The notes beneath the pieces were generated by a model, which worked only from the letters and a program-made list of their open reading frames with translations, did no database searches and was not told the origin of the DNA. From a virus, in the IMG/VR virus record IMGVR_UViG_3300021559_000009, positions 1-64,000 of that record: a stretch of DNA of 64,000 nucleotides; one strand, written 5' to 3'. Of the stretch, positions 35,985 through 44,737 are shown in pieces. Each line of letters opens with the position of its first letter. Position 1 is the first letter of the stretch. The translations under genes were made by a program, and so were the position numbers.

Positions 35985-36303
35985 TTAAACTCTCGGCGGT
36001 TGGTTACCGCTAACCTAGCCCTGGTGCAACAGGGCGCAACCTTGGAGGTTTTCAATGCGGCACTTCGACCGCATGTCAGGTAGATAGTCAGCCGGTCGCG
36101 CTCTTGGGGTAACCGCCCTTGGGCGCGGCCCGCTGGCCACATTTGATTCTTTAGCAACATTCGCCCCATCATGCAAGCGCATTCAGGTCGATGAAGCGAG
36201 GGCGTTTTGCTACGCGAAGCAAAAGAATGTGCCGACCGCGAAGGCTGCGCCCGAGGGTGCTGGCGACCACTACCGATTATCGCGAGGACCATCCACTCGC
36301 CTC
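35985..36303. ncRNA. Candidate structured RNA region
   Basis: No convincing gene lies here, but perfect hairpins follow one another: GCGGT-TGGTT-ACCGC (about 35995-36009), GCCCTG-GTGCAA-CAGGGC (36018-36035), ATGCGG-CACTTCGA-CCGCAT (36055-36074), TTTTGCT-ACGCGA-AGCAAAA (36205-36224). GGTTACC near 36003 can also pair with GGTAACC near 36109. The direction of transcription is unknown, though flanking genes read on the minus strand. It is not a tRNA. This is a candidate only. Confidence 0.35.
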
Positions 36304-36498
36304 TCATGGCTTTTGCCCCTTGGTCGCGTTCCGCCTCGGCGGACGGTGGTTTGCCCCGCCGGCGGTCGCTTCCAACGGGATAAATCGCCGCCCCAGGTCG
36401 CGGATGCCGTCGCGAATCAGCGGCCAGTGCTCAGACACATTATCCGGCCTGATCTCATCCAGAGCTCGAAGCAAATCCTCGAACGTCCGCCGCGGCAT
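36304..36498 (-). CDS. Hypothetical protein, 64 aa
   Basis: The product starts MPRRTFEDLLRALDEIRPDN and is helical and charged (WPLIRDGIRDLGRRFIPLEA) with a basic end. It starts eight bases after the stop of the membrane-protein gene, but its ribosome site is weak. Unknown function; its place is within the lysis cluster. Confidence 0.5.
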   Translation of the reverse strand: MPRRTFEDLLRALDEIRPDNVSEHWPLIRDGIRDLGRRFIPLEATAGGANHRPPRRNATKGQKP

Positions 36499-36506
36499 AG
36501 TCTAAC

Positions 36507-36719
36507 TCAATGTACAACGGTAACGGGCCAGTAGAAATGACCCAGCAAGATGCCGAGGAACAGGCCAAACAATCCAATACTTAGTGGCCACTTGCTCCCG
36601 ACGTGGGCCATCGTCTCGGATAACGTCCACTGGCGATCCCGATGGTTAATCGCGTACCGTTCAAAAACGGCAAACAAGCCGACCGCGACTGCCAACCAAA
36701 CGATCCACAGCCATGCCAC
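36507..36719 (-). CDS. Two-span membrane protein, 70 aa
   Basis: The product starts MAWLWIVWLAVAVGLFAVFE, a first membrane helix, has a polar NHRDRQWTLSETMAHVGSK loop and a second helix (SIGLFGLFLGILLGHFYWP). The layout suits a holin-like or antiholin protein. It lies in the lysis cluster 13 bases before the peptidoglycan-binding gene in the same direction of transcription. Confidence 0.6.
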   Translation of the reverse strand: MAWLWIVWLAVAVGLFAVFERYAINHRDRQWTLSETMAHVGSKWPLSIGLFGLFLGILLGHFYWPVTVVH

Positions 36720-36731
36720 AGGAAATAGGTC

Positions 36732-37055
36732 CTAGCCAAGCGATTTGATCAGCGCCTCGACCTTGGTCCAAGTCTCGTCGCCCACGATGCCATCAACCTC
36801 TAGCCCGTGCGCCGTCTGAAACGCCCGCACGCGATCCTCGGTGTCCTGCGAGTAAGCCAGCATCGCCTGCACCTGGGCGACCGCGGCGACGGGGTCCTGG
36901 TGCGCCGCGATCGTCGCCATGATGGCCATAAGGTCAGGCCCGGCGCCGGCTGCGAAGCTCATGGCGGCGTCAAGACCGCCGAGCCGCTCGACGATGTCCT
37001 CGATCTCGCCGCGGTTCGAGAACAGGACATCGAAGAAAGCGCCGACGCTGGCCAT
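36732..37055 (-). CDS. Peptidoglycan-binding domain protein
   Basis: The 107-aa product ends with DRVRAFQTAHGLEVDGIVGD followed by ETWTKVEALIK, the hallmark of the PG_binding_1 fold. The N-terminal 65 residues are helical (FFDVLFSNRGEIEDIVERLG) and may contact a partner or the virion. No catalytic domain is attached. It probably targets the lysis machinery or virion to the cell wall. Confidence 0.8.
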   Translation of the reverse strand: MASVGAFFDVLFSNRGEIEDIVERLGGLDAAMSFAAGAGPDLMAIMATIAAHQDPVAAVAQVQAMLAYSQDTEDRVRAFQTAHGLEVDGIVGDETWTKVEALIKSLG

Positions 37056-37058
37056 TTT

Positions 37059-37286
37059 TTAAGAGGGTTGTACTGGCATCGGCACCGGGATCGACAACGG
37101 CTTAGCGGTTTCTGACAATGCTGGAGCGGCCGTACCTCCAGCAGTGTTGTGATCAAACCAAGCTTGAAAGGCGCTTTCGACCGTATGCGCGGCATCGGAT
37201 GCCATGATTTGCTGGATGGCTTCGACAACCTTCGGGATCGACGCCGAAGCCTGCATGATGATCTGGAACATCGTAAACGGGTTCAT
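37059..37286 (-). CDS. Hypothetical protein, 75 aa
   Basis: The product starts MNPFTMFQIIMQASASIPKV with an amphipathic or weakly hydrophobic N-terminus and a Pro-rich C-terminus (LSIPVPMPVQPS). AAGGACCTAAAA precedes ATG 37286. It is four bases from the peptidoglycan-binding gene and so in the same operon. Function unknown. Confidence 0.55.
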   Translation of the reverse strand: MNPFTMFQIIMQASASIPKVVEAIQQIMASDAAHTVESAFQAWFDHNTAGGTAAPALSETAKPLSIPVPMPVQPS

Positions 37287-37344
37287 TTTTAGGTCCTTTC
37301 ATGCGCGGTCCCGCCGCGCGCGGTTTATCTATTTGTAGCCGTCC

Positions 37345-37512
37345 CTATCTTCCAGCGGTGCCGTAGTCCGCACGTCGATCACTACTTGGACAACGCTTGC
37401 TCACAGTGACCTCGCCAGACCCAAAATGCGCAATTGTTTGCTTGGCCATTTCCCTGATCGACTTCTCGAAAGCCTTGCAAGCCTCTATGTCGCGTAGGAT
37501 TTCACAGCTCAT
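37345..37512 (-). CDS. Small cysteine-containing protein, 55 aa
   Basis: ATG 37512 has a perfect AGGAGGAC ribosome site. The product starts MSCEILRDIEACKAFEKSIR and has a helical first half and a polar, basic second half (SKRCPSSDRRADYGTAGR). It follows the endolysin gene by 20 bases. No family recognised. Confidence 0.6.
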   Translation of the reverse strand: MSCEILRDIEACKAFEKSIREMAKQTIAHFGSGEVTVSKRCPSSDRRADYGTAGR

Positions 37513-37532
37513 TTTTGTCCTCCTGATTAAAG

Positions 37533-38711
37533 CTAGATCACCTTGGGCTCAGTGGAAGCTGGCCACCAGTAGCCGAGCAGTCCCATGGTGGAGCCGGATA
37601 TCGGGATGGATTCGATCATCACTTGATCGTTTTCGTTGCCGCCTAGAACATTGATGCGCCCAGTCGCGGCATCGCCGACATAGAAGCCGACGTGTCCCTC
37701 AGTACCGGACGGAGACCCGCGCCAGAACACGGCGATCGCGCCCAGCCGCGGCGTGTCGATCTTGGTAAAGGCTGGAGAGGTCGTAAAGCTGCGTGCCATT
37801 GCGTTAATGCCTGTGAGCGTGATGCCGGCCTTGCGCAACATCGCTCCGGCAAAGATCGCGCACCACGGTTCGCCGTCTGCGCCATAGCCGGCGAGGTCCA
37901 CGTATTTCTGAATGCCGTGATTGTCGGGCAGCTCGTGAAAGCCGATCTCTGCGCGCGCAAGGGTGAGCCATGGAGGTTCGCTTGCCACGCCGGCAGGGAC
38001 CGTCGCAGCGGGTGCGCTCAAGCCCTCGAATGCCCAATCGACACTTCCCTTGCCGTCGATGCCTACGGCGCGCGCGGCTGCGGGTGTCAGGTCGATGCCG
38101 GCCAGGTTGGTGTGACGGCCACCCATGTCGGTGCCGGTCTCGGCTTGGGGCCGTCCGCCGGTCTGCCAATAGGGATCGTGCGTGTTCCAGGGACCGACAT
38201 CGACGATATCGCAGACGGCATCGCCCTTCGGTCCCCAGACATGGACCCGGGGCCGCGTGCCTGGGAAACGATAGGGCAGGGCGACACCCAGCTCAGTATC
38301 ATTGATGACGTGGTTGTCGTAGGCGCTGGTATTGGGGTCGGAGGCGCCACCGAATTCCGTGGCCGTGATGCCGGTCTGGCGATCCGTAGCGGGTTCAGGG
38401 ATAGGCTTGGGCGCTGGAGGCGGCTGCGGAACGCTCACCGGTGGACTCGGCGCAGGCACGACAGGAACTTGCGGGAGCTGTCCGGCGATCAGGGCGTCCT
38501 TTGCACGACTCCCTGCGCTCGACCCAAGCTCATAGCCCAGCGCCCAGCAAAAACCGGCCGTCAGAACGCCGAACACGCCCCCCGTTAGGGTCAACGCGAC
38601 ATCGCCGGAAACGTCAGGCTTGATCCAGCCAGTGAGCAGCAGGTAGCCGAAAACCAGATAGCCAAAGATAACAAGGAATGAAACGATCGCTGTGCGGGTC
38701 CGGTCGCTCAT
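37533..38711 (-). CDS. Holin-like/RlpA-like/CHAP-like endolysin fusion
   Basis: The 392-aa protein has three parts. Residues 8-60 form two membrane helices followed by LGYELGSSAGSRAKDALI, the typical end of a phage holin-type domain. A Pro-rich linker follows (to about 110). Residues 112-235 (ATEFGGASDPNTSAYDNHVI, DIVDVGPWNTHDPYW) resemble the RlpA-like double-psi barrel found in lytic enzymes. Residues 250-392 are a CHAP/NlpC-P60-like hydrolase of the TIGR02594 type with EPWCAIFAGAM (Cys near 283) and GHVGFYVG (His near 340). It would be a membrane-tethered wall hydrolase. Confidence 0.85.
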   Translation of the reverse strand: MSDRTRTAIVSFLVIFGYLVFGYLLLTGWIKPDVSGDVALTLTGGVFGVLTAGFCWALGYELGSSAGSRAKDALIAGQLPQVPVVPAPSPPVSVPQPPPAPKPIPEPATDRQTGITATEFGGASDPNTSAYDNHVINDTELGVALPYRFPGTRPRVHVWGPKGDAVCDIVDVGPWNTHDPYWQTGGRPQAETGTDMGGRHTNLAGIDLTPAAARAVGIDGKGSVDWAFEGLSAPAATVPAGVASEPPWLTLARAEIGFHELPDNHGIQKYVDLAGYGADGEPWCAIFAGAMLRKAGITLTGINAMARSFTTSPAFTKIDTPRLGAIAVFWRGSPSGTEGHVGFYVGDAATGRINVLGGNENDQVMIESIPISGSTMGLLGYWWPASTEPKVI

Positions 38712-38717
38712 TCCTTT

Positions 38718-40109
38718 TTATGCTCCTATGCAAATCCAGGACGCTGTCGTCGCTGCCGCGCTCACGAACCCTATAGTCAAGGTAGTCGCAGTTACAGTCA
38801 TGTTGGTCGTTACGGGAGCAGCAACAGTGCAAAACGGTATGTTTGCAAACGCGGTGCCAAAATTGAACGAGCAAGTGCTAGCATTGCTGGTAAATGTCGC
38901 GCGTCCAGCAAAATCAGTCGCTCCTGTTCCAAGCGCGAATCCCGCGCAGGTGTTTACGACGGGCACGCTTGTGGAGACGCTAGAGAGATGTCCATTATTG
39001 TCAAACACGAGCGATTGGTTGTTAAGACCGGCAGCGTTGCTTGTGCTAATTTGCACTTTGGTCGGGACGTTGCTCCCGCTCGGCGCCGCGGAGACGATCG
39101 CCTGTATCTGTGCCGCATTGCGCTGAGCGGCGTTCGAGAAGCCGCTGAAATTGACGATGCCGAGCACATCGCTATTGAGAACCGCGCCGCCGCTTCTGTT
39201 CTTTTGGAGATTGTAGGAAGCAGCTGACGCATCGGAAGTCGTATTCTGGTTGACGTGCGCTGGAGTGGCAGTCACGCTTGAGGCGCACGAGACCGTGTTG
39301 TTCGCGTCGATCGTGCAACCGCTCACGGTTGGGGCGCCACCAGCGCCTCCGCCCAACATGACTGCGTTTGCGGTAAGCGCGCCCGACGATGCTAGCGTGT
39401 TAGCGGAGTTGAAATAGGGAACGCCTCCGCTAGTGCCGCCCGTGAGCCCTGTACCGCCAAAACCAACGGCAATGGCGGTTCCTTGCCATACGCCGGTCCC
39501 GATCGTTCCAACGGTCGTGATGTTTCCCTGCACCGCCGCGGGGAGCGTGGACGAGATCGACGGCACGCCTCCGGCCGACGTAACGAGCGCGCCATTGTTG
39601 GCAGTCGCGAGTCCCGACACCACTGCGCCGCTCGCGGCGTACCACGCAAGCTGGTTAATTGTACCGCTGTTGACGCCATTGGTGTTGCCACAGTCCTTGA
39701 GGTCCCCGGTAGTGTCTGAGAAGCACGCGAAGTCGTTGATGGTGACAGGGAGGCCGGTAGTGATAGGCAATCCCTGCGTCACACCATTGAGAGTCCAGGT
39801 GAAACCGCCAGTTGCGCCGCCGAAATTATCAAGCGCGAAACCGCCGCCGGTTCCGGTGACGTTGAAACAAAGGCGGTTGTAGGGACCCGAAAAGAACCCG
39901 CTGAACTGGCATATGCCGAAGCCGCTCGCGGTCGCGTTGAGGCTCGTTGGATTGGCGCCTGCGGGATCGGGCCCGCCATCACCGATGACACCCGTTGTGA
40001 TCCACTTGGTGACGTGACCCGGCGTGACGTTGCCGCTCTGCCGAACTTGCTGCGCGCTCGCGGGGAGAGAGGCGAGGAGAGCGGCTAGAATCGTAAGGAT
40101 TTTTTTCAT
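38718..40109 (-). CDS. Tail fibre-type protein with signal peptide
   Basis: The 463-aa product starts MKKILTILAALLASLPASAQ, a textbook signal peptide, then RQSGNVTPGHVTKWITTGVI, a motif shared with the 40684 protein and seen in many environmental phage fibre proteins. The rest is Gly/Thr/Ala/Asn-rich and beta-repetitive (GTGVWQGTAIAVGFGGTG), ending in a compact domain with Cys pairs. Start ATG 40109 is chosen for the signal peptide; an in-frame start at 40133 exists. Fibre function is inferred from composition and neighbours. Confidence 0.7.
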   Translation of the reverse strand: MKKILTILAALLASLPASAQQVRQSGNVTPGHVTKWITTGVIGDGGPDPAGANPTSLNATASGFGICQFSGFFSGPYNRLCFNVTGTGGGFALDNFGGATGGFTWTLNGVTQGLPITTGLPVTINDFACFSDTTGDLKDCGNTNGVNSGTINQLAWYAASGAVVSGLATANNGALVTSAGGVPSISSTLPAAVQGNITTVGTIGTGVWQGTAIAVGFGGTGLTGGTSGGVPYFNSANTLASSGALTANAVMLGGGAGGAPTVSGCTIDANNTVSCASSVTATPAHVNQNTTSDASAASYNLQKNRSGGAVLNSDVLGIVNFSGFSNAAQRNAAQIQAIVSAAPSGSNVPTKVQISTSNAAGLNNQSLVFDNNGHLSSVSTSVPVVNTCAGFALGTGATDFAGRATFTSNASTCSFNFGTAFANIPFCTVAAPVTTNMTVTATTLTIGFVSAAATTASWICIGA

Positions 40110-40177
40110 GGAAGCCTCTTTTACGCTACCCAAAACTCGTTTACAACTCGCTGGCTAGCAAACAGGAGAACAAGCGC

Positions 40178-40687
40178 ATGCCTTCCACCCTAGAGGATTT
40201 TGTAGACAATTTGGAAAAAAGCCCAAGCTCCATCGAGATGAACCGCCACTTCGACGTATTCGTGGACGCCATGCGCGACGTGCGGCAGCGACTGGAAAAC
40301 CTTGAGCTGGCGCACATCAAGAGCGGAGTTCAGGTGGCGGCGCATGAAACGAAGCTCGTTGACAATGGCGTCGTTATCGCCTCGCTGGAGCGCGATCGGA
40401 CCGATCTCAAGAAGCGCCAGGACGCCATAGAGAGCAAACCGCTTGCTCACGATGACCGGCTCGACGAACTGGAAGCGCGAGTGCGCATAACGGAAGGCGC
40501 CATTGGGGCGCTTGGCGGCAAGATCGATAAACCGCCGGCAAAAACGGAAGCGCATCCAATTGCTCCTGCTCCGGCAAAAAAAGTCGAAGCGCCTCCAACT
40601 GCTCCTGCTCCGACAAAACCGTGGTTTGGGGCCCAGAGCAAAGAACATGAGACCCCGCCCCCGATGGGTGCTCCGGTACCAGCTTAA
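40178..40687 (+). CDS. Plus-strand coiled-coil protein inside the fibre block
   Basis: The 169-aa product starts MPSTLEDFVDNLEKSPSSIE behind an AGGAG ribosome site. It has a coiled coil (MRDVRQRLENLELAHIKSGV, DDRLDELEARVRITEGAIGA) and a Pro/Ala/Lys tail with two copies of an APAPxKxxEAPPTAPAP-like repeat. It faces opposite to all neighbours and its last four bases overlap the convergent 40684 gene. It behaves like a moron; its function is unknown. No good promoter was found in the 68 bases upstream. Confidence 0.6.
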   Translation: MPSTLEDFVDNLEKSPSSIEMNRHFDVFVDAMRDVRQRLENLELAHIKSGVQVAAHETKLVDNGVVIASLERDRTDLKKRQDAIESKPLAHDDRLDELEARVRITEGAIGALGGKIDKPPAKTEAHPIAPAPAKKVEAPPTAPAPTKPWFGAQSKEHETPPPMGAPVPA

Positions 40688-41172
40688 GACAGGTCAATTC
40701 CCACGAGGTAGATATCCGCCGTCGCCGCGACGGGCTGAGCCGTCGTAAGCGCGAACCAAATATTGAGCAGCCCGCCGATCGTCCCGAGGTTCGCCGACGA
40801 GAACCGCGTGCCGCTCCCGAACGCCGCGAGCGTGGCGTTAAGCAGCGCGTTGGCGGTCGTAAGCGTTGAGTACGCCTGCGCAGCTGCCACGATCGGCGTG
40901 CCCGCCTTCGCTGCCTGTGGGTAGAACCCGCCCACGGCTGCCGTTAAACTGAGCGAGGCGTTCGTCACTATGATCCCAGTAAGCGCAAAGGCCGTTACGC
41001 GCTGCGGGATCGCGATCGGCTGGTCACTGGTCGTGTTGAAGTTGGCGCCGCGTAGCGAGGCGAGAACGCGCTGAGCCGCGAGCGCTGCGCCGCCGTCACC
41101 AATGACGCCTGGCGCGACCCACACAGGCAGATGCCCTGGAGTAATGTTGCCGCTTTGCTGGACAAAACCCAT
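40684..41172 (-). CDS. Small fibre-associated protein, 162 aa
   Basis: The product begins MGFVQQSGNITPGHLPVWVA and GVIGDGG, the same motif as in the 38718 fibre but without a signal peptide, followed by hydrophobic beta-rich stretches (VTAFALTGIIVTNASLSLTA). It may form the tip or a joining piece of a fibre. The shared N-terminus suggests that both attach to the same partner or use the same assembly site. Confidence 0.65.
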   Translation of the reverse strand: MGFVQQSGNITPGHLPVWVAPGVIGDGGAALAAQRVLASLRGANFNTTSDQPIAIPQRVTAFALTGIIVTNASLSLTAAVGGFYPQAAKAGTPIVAAAQAYSTLTTANALLNATLAAFGSGTRFSSANLGTIGGLLNIWFALTTAQPVAATADIYLVGIDLS

Positions 41173-41175
41173 CGG

Positions 41176-42276
41176 CTACACCACGACCATGATGCTATCG
41201 TCAGGGCCATACACTCGCACGCGTCTAATGCTCAATGGCCAGTCGCCACCACCTGGCTGGTTGCCGCAGGTGATGTAGAGCGAATAGCCCAGGTAGTCGG
41301 GAGTGTTGGTCACATTCTCACACGACGAAAAAGTGCCGGCTGGAGCCCCAGGCGGGTAGCTCGGTGGCGCCGTGCGGGAGTACGTCAGGCGATTCGGCGC
41401 GAACTCTTTGTCATCAAAATAGCGCTCCATGAACCCCGTGCCGCCTCCGGTAACGGTGTCGATGAGCAAGTGGCCAACCGTGTGCAGGTCCGTACCATCG
41501 AATTTCGGATTGCCAAGGTCGGCGAACGTCGGTTGCGGGAACTGTCCACTCTGCAGAGGTGGATATGTAGTGACACCCTTTGAAAAATCCCCACAATTGA
41601 AACCGATCGACCCGTTCTGTCCGGCCTCGACGGGAAGGCCGGCGAACCGCGTCTGTGGAAAAAACTCCAAGAAATCGATTTCCGTGCCTAGAATACCATT
41701 CCACCAATCGACGCCCCAAAAAGCAGGAAAGCCCGCGCCGCCGCGCGCGAGGCGCTGGTCGAACGTGAACTGAAAATCAATGTACCAAGGCGGACGGAAG
41801 AAACGACCGTGATTGTTGGCTCTAAGCACCGCCATGTTTGCGGCGCTAGCATTCCCCAATGAGCCAGGGAACCAATTGCTGGCCAGCGTTGGCTGGTTAT
41901 TTTGATAGTACGCGCCGGGTCGCGCCTGGGCGATCCGAAGGATGCCGTTGCTGACCGACAACGCGCTCGCAGGAATGTTCGGGATCAGGCCATAAGCAGG
42001 GTTTTCTCCCGGCTGCCCAATGTAGCTGTTGGCAACCCACCAGTCCGTTGTCGCGGTCGAGGTGTTGGCGTTGTTGATGTCGATGCGCGACAGGTCGGTG
42101 AATGGACCAGACTGAAACACAAGTTTCGGCAGGCCGTGGGCAACCGCCTGCAGTGGAGGCGTCGCATCGAGCGCGACTTGCATGGGGTCGAGGATCGCTT
42201 TCAGCGCGTCATCTGACGCGCCGATGCTTGTTCGTATCTGCTGCAAGGCTGCAAGCGTGGCAGGTTGGATGCTCAT
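41176..42276 (-). CDS. GH16-like glycan hydrolase of the tail
   Basis: The 366-aa protein carries NGILGTEIDFLEFF near residues 188-201; EIDFLE matches the E-x-D-x-x-E catalytic motif of family 16 glucanases. The surrounding jelly-roll-like strands (YIDFQFTFDQRLARGGAGFP, AFWGVDWWN) and the C-terminal DWPLSIRRVRVYGPDD fit. It would cut host polysaccharide (a depolymerase). I start at ATG 42276 behind GGGAGGTG; a GTG at 42285 is possible. The N-terminal 50 residues may attach it to the tail. Confidence 0.75.
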   Translation of the reverse strand: MSIQPATLAALQQIRTSIGASDDALKAILDPMQVALDATPPLQAVAHGLPKLVFQSGPFTDLSRIDINNANTSTATTDWWVANSYIGQPGENPAYGLIPNIPASALSVSNGILRIAQARPGAYYQNNQPTLASNWFPGSLGNASAANMAVLRANNHGRFFRPPWYIDFQFTFDQRLARGGAGFPAFWGVDWWNGILGTEIDFLEFFPQTRFAGLPVEAGQNGSIGFNCGDFSKGVTTYPPLQSGQFPQPTFADLGNPKFDGTDLHTVGHLLIDTVTGGGTGFMERYFDDKEFAPNRLTYSRTAPPSYPPGAPAGTFSSCENVTNTPDYLGYSLYITCGNQPGGGDWPLSIRRVRVYGPDDSIMVVV

Positions 42277-42289
42277 GGTGAGCACCTCC

Positions 42290-44737
42290 CTACGCGGTTA
42301 CAGGAGGGGCATTGCCGGGCGACGAGTTCCAGCCTGACGCAGTCGAGACGTACCAATTGCCCTGGTTGTTCTTGGTCCACACGATGCCGATTTTGTCGAT
42401 CGTGAGCGAGGCACCGCTTCCATTGGCGAACGGCACGTTGTCCCGGAGAATGACGAAGCCGTAGGGAGCCGTAGCGCCAAGCGACCAGACGTGGCCCGCA
42501 GCATCCGTTATGGTCGCACCGCCTACAGGCGTCGTGCCACTGATCGTAGTCCCAGGAGGAGACGTAGTTCCCGGAGGGAGTCCCGCTGCGTTGGCGAGGA
42601 TTGCAGCGAACTGCGTCAAGGCGCTCTGGATTTGCCCGTAAACGCTTTGTAGCTGCGCGAGCGTCGTCGGGTCTATGATGGCGGCCATGTTGATCCCCTT
42701 GATGTGGATGCCCGTCTTGCAGTTCTCGATTGTAACACGAGCGAACCTGACATCGGTAGCCCCAGCCGGCAAATCGACTAGCAGCGTCGGATGCGTAGCG
42801 CGCGACTGCGCCAACGCGGCGCGTATCTGGTCATCAGTCGCCACCACGGCGTCTGCGATGGGCGTCGAGCCGTTGGTCGTACCGTAGAGGCGGTTCTCCA
42901 GCGTCCCAGCCCCCGCAGCGTATGGGACCGTAGTGAACGCCGACAGGAAGCTGCACCCGCCCACGAACATGGCGTAATTGGCAGCCCCGCCCAACGTCGT
43001 GCTCAAAACCTCGGCAGGACCAGAGACCGCGACGGCCCCGGCTGATTGCATGTTATGAACGCAGCCCTCGACCGTAACTTGGCTTGCACCCATCACCGAC
43101 ACCAGGACCGGATTGATAGCGCTACCTGTAGGCGTGTCGTTCCACATGTCACGCACGACGACGTTTGCGCTGTCGGCCAACACGTTAGTCACGTTGAGGT
43201 CGGCAGAGCCGGCGAGCATCGCCATCAGTGATGCAACGCCACCTTCAATCTGGGCGCCAACGGCGCAATTTTCAAAGTTGAAATCCCGCAACTCGACGAG
43301 CGCGAAGTTCACACCATCGACGAAGATGCCAGCGGCGCTCGCTGCGATGAAGATCGGCTCTTGCAAGAGGACGCGGCCAGAAAATGCGTCCTCAATCGTT
43401 ATCGCCGTATCAGCGGCATTCTTGACGTGCAAGCCGCTCAACGTGACGCGTGATCGCCCTTGAATGTCGATGCCGATCCCCGGCGTGTTACCGCAATCGA
43501 TGATCGTATTCGGCCACCCATCGCCGATGATCTGTACATCGCACACCGGCACCGTGATCGGCTTGCGCAGCGCGAGCGTCCCGACCGGGATGTGCACGAC
43601 TGGCTTGCTGCCATTGAGCGCGGCGGCTTGCGTGATAGCGGCTTGGAGCGCGGTGCCGTCGTCCGTGATCGGCACCTCGAAGACCTGACGGCTCGTCAAC
43701 AGGGGCGTAGGCGGCAACACCGGCATCAATGGCAACGTCAGCGAGGACACAACCGCGTCATCGACGGATCGCAACCGACTGGCTATCGGCGATACCGTGT
43801 ATTTGTTGCCGACAGAGATGATGTCGCCGCCGTTGGACGAGGTCACAGTGACGGGGCCGGCAATGGTGCTGTCCGTAATCAGCAATGGACCGCCGTTGCC
43901 CATGTAGATGCCGCTGTCGGCGACGCAGTTCTGAACCCGCGTCTGAGCGGCGTTTGTGTAATAGAAGACCTCGTTGATGAACTGCCGCGAGCCTTTTGAA
44001 TAACAATCCCGAAAATTGAAATTCCCGGTATTGCCGATCTGGATATCGGCAAATGTCGAACCGAGGAATTGGCAGCCATAAGCGTGAAACATGCCCGCGC
44101 CACCGGCCGCAATGTTGTCCTGCGGAGTATTGGCAATGCCAGTTCGGCAATTCACGAACTCGCAGAACCAATGCCACCAGTCCAAGCAATTGCCATTTAG
44201 TAGCAGGACGCCATTCTTGAGGCCGAGGAACTTACACCGCAGGACTGTACTCTCGGCCTCGCCAATGCCCGCATCACCCGCCCTGATGCCTATCGAGGCG
44301 TTCTGAAATACCAGATCAGCGTATTCGTTGCCAGTACCAAACTGGCGCGGTGGTCCGCCAACGAGCGCATTCTGATCCACCAGAATGGTCGTATTGCGGC
44401 CCCCATCCAGCGTCAGCCGACCAAGTCGCCCGTAGGCGCAACCGTCAAGATGCAGCAGCGTGCCGTCAGCGGCGCCGCCCCACTTGATGGTTGTGGTCGC
44501 GGGATCGGCTCCGATGATGCCCGCCCCGAGACCACCGAGCAGCGTGACGGTCTGGGTGACGAGGTAAGTCCCGGACGGGATAAACAGGTTGCGCGGTCTG
44601 CCAGTCGCCGTGAGATCGCTCACCGCCGCCTGCAAAGCGGCGGTGTCGTCGGATATGCCGTCTCCCTTTGCGCCGTAATCACGCTTGAGGTTGGACCAAC
44701 TGGCGAAAGGACCGACGAACTCTTCCTGCGCACCCAT
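42290..44737 (-). CDS. Beta-helix tailspike (pectate lyase superfamily)
   Basis: The 815-aa protein starts with NLKRDYGAKGDGISDDTAAL, the signature of right-handed beta-helix pectate-lyase-type tailspikes, continues with helical coils rich in small and Asn/Gly residues, and then a second start-like module at about residue 355 (ITDDGTALQAAITQAAALNG) with another beta-helix. A short C-terminal domain (AAGHVWSLGATAPYGFVILR) ends it. Two beta-helices in one chain suggest an internal duplication. It probably binds and cleaves host polysaccharide. Confidence 0.85.
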   Translation of the reverse strand: MGAQEEFVGPFASWSNLKRDYGAKGDGISDDTAALQAAVSDLTATGRPRNLFIPSGTYLVTQTVTLLGGLGAGIIGADPATTTIKWGGAADGTLLHLDGCAYGRLGRLTLDGGRNTTILVDQNALVGGPPRQFGTGNEYADLVFQNASIGIRAGDAGIGEAESTVLRCKFLGLKNGVLLLNGNCLDWWHWFCEFVNCRTGIANTPQDNIAAGGAGMFHAYGCQFLGSTFADIQIGNTGNFNFRDCYSKGSRQFINEVFYYTNAAQTRVQNCVADSGIYMGNGGPLLITDSTIAGPVTVTSSNGGDIISVGNKYTVSPIASRLRSVDDAVVSSLTLPLMPVLPPTPLLTSRQVFEVPITDDGTALQAAITQAAALNGSKPVVHIPVGTLALRKPITVPVCDVQIIGDGWPNTIIDCGNTPGIGIDIQGRSRVTLSGLHVKNAADTAITIEDAFSGRVLLQEPIFIAASAAGIFVDGVNFALVELRDFNFENCAVGAQIEGGVASLMAMLAGSADLNVTNVLADSANVVVRDMWNDTPTGSAINPVLVSVMGASQVTVEGCVHNMQSAGAVAVSGPAEVLSTTLGGAANYAMFVGGCSFLSAFTTVPYAAGAGTLENRLYGTTNGSTPIADAVVATDDQIRAALAQSRATHPTLLVDLPAGATDVRFARVTIENCKTGIHIKGINMAAIIDPTTLAQLQSVYGQIQSALTQFAAILANAAGLPPGTTSPPGTTISGTTPVGGATITDAAGHVWSLGATAPYGFVILRDNVPFANGSGASLTIDKIGIVWTKNNQGNWYVSTASGWNSSPGNAPPVTA

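Noticed and set aside
35985-36303. tRNA or tmRNA in the structured region
   Set aside because: No acceptor stem with CCA, no GTTCGA-type T-loop and no anticodon arm of the right spacing could be found on either strand.
35915-36307. 130-codon minus-strand frame across the hairpin cluster
   Set aside because: Low-complexity Arg/Ser/Pro-type composition without ribosome site; the hairpins explain the sequence better.
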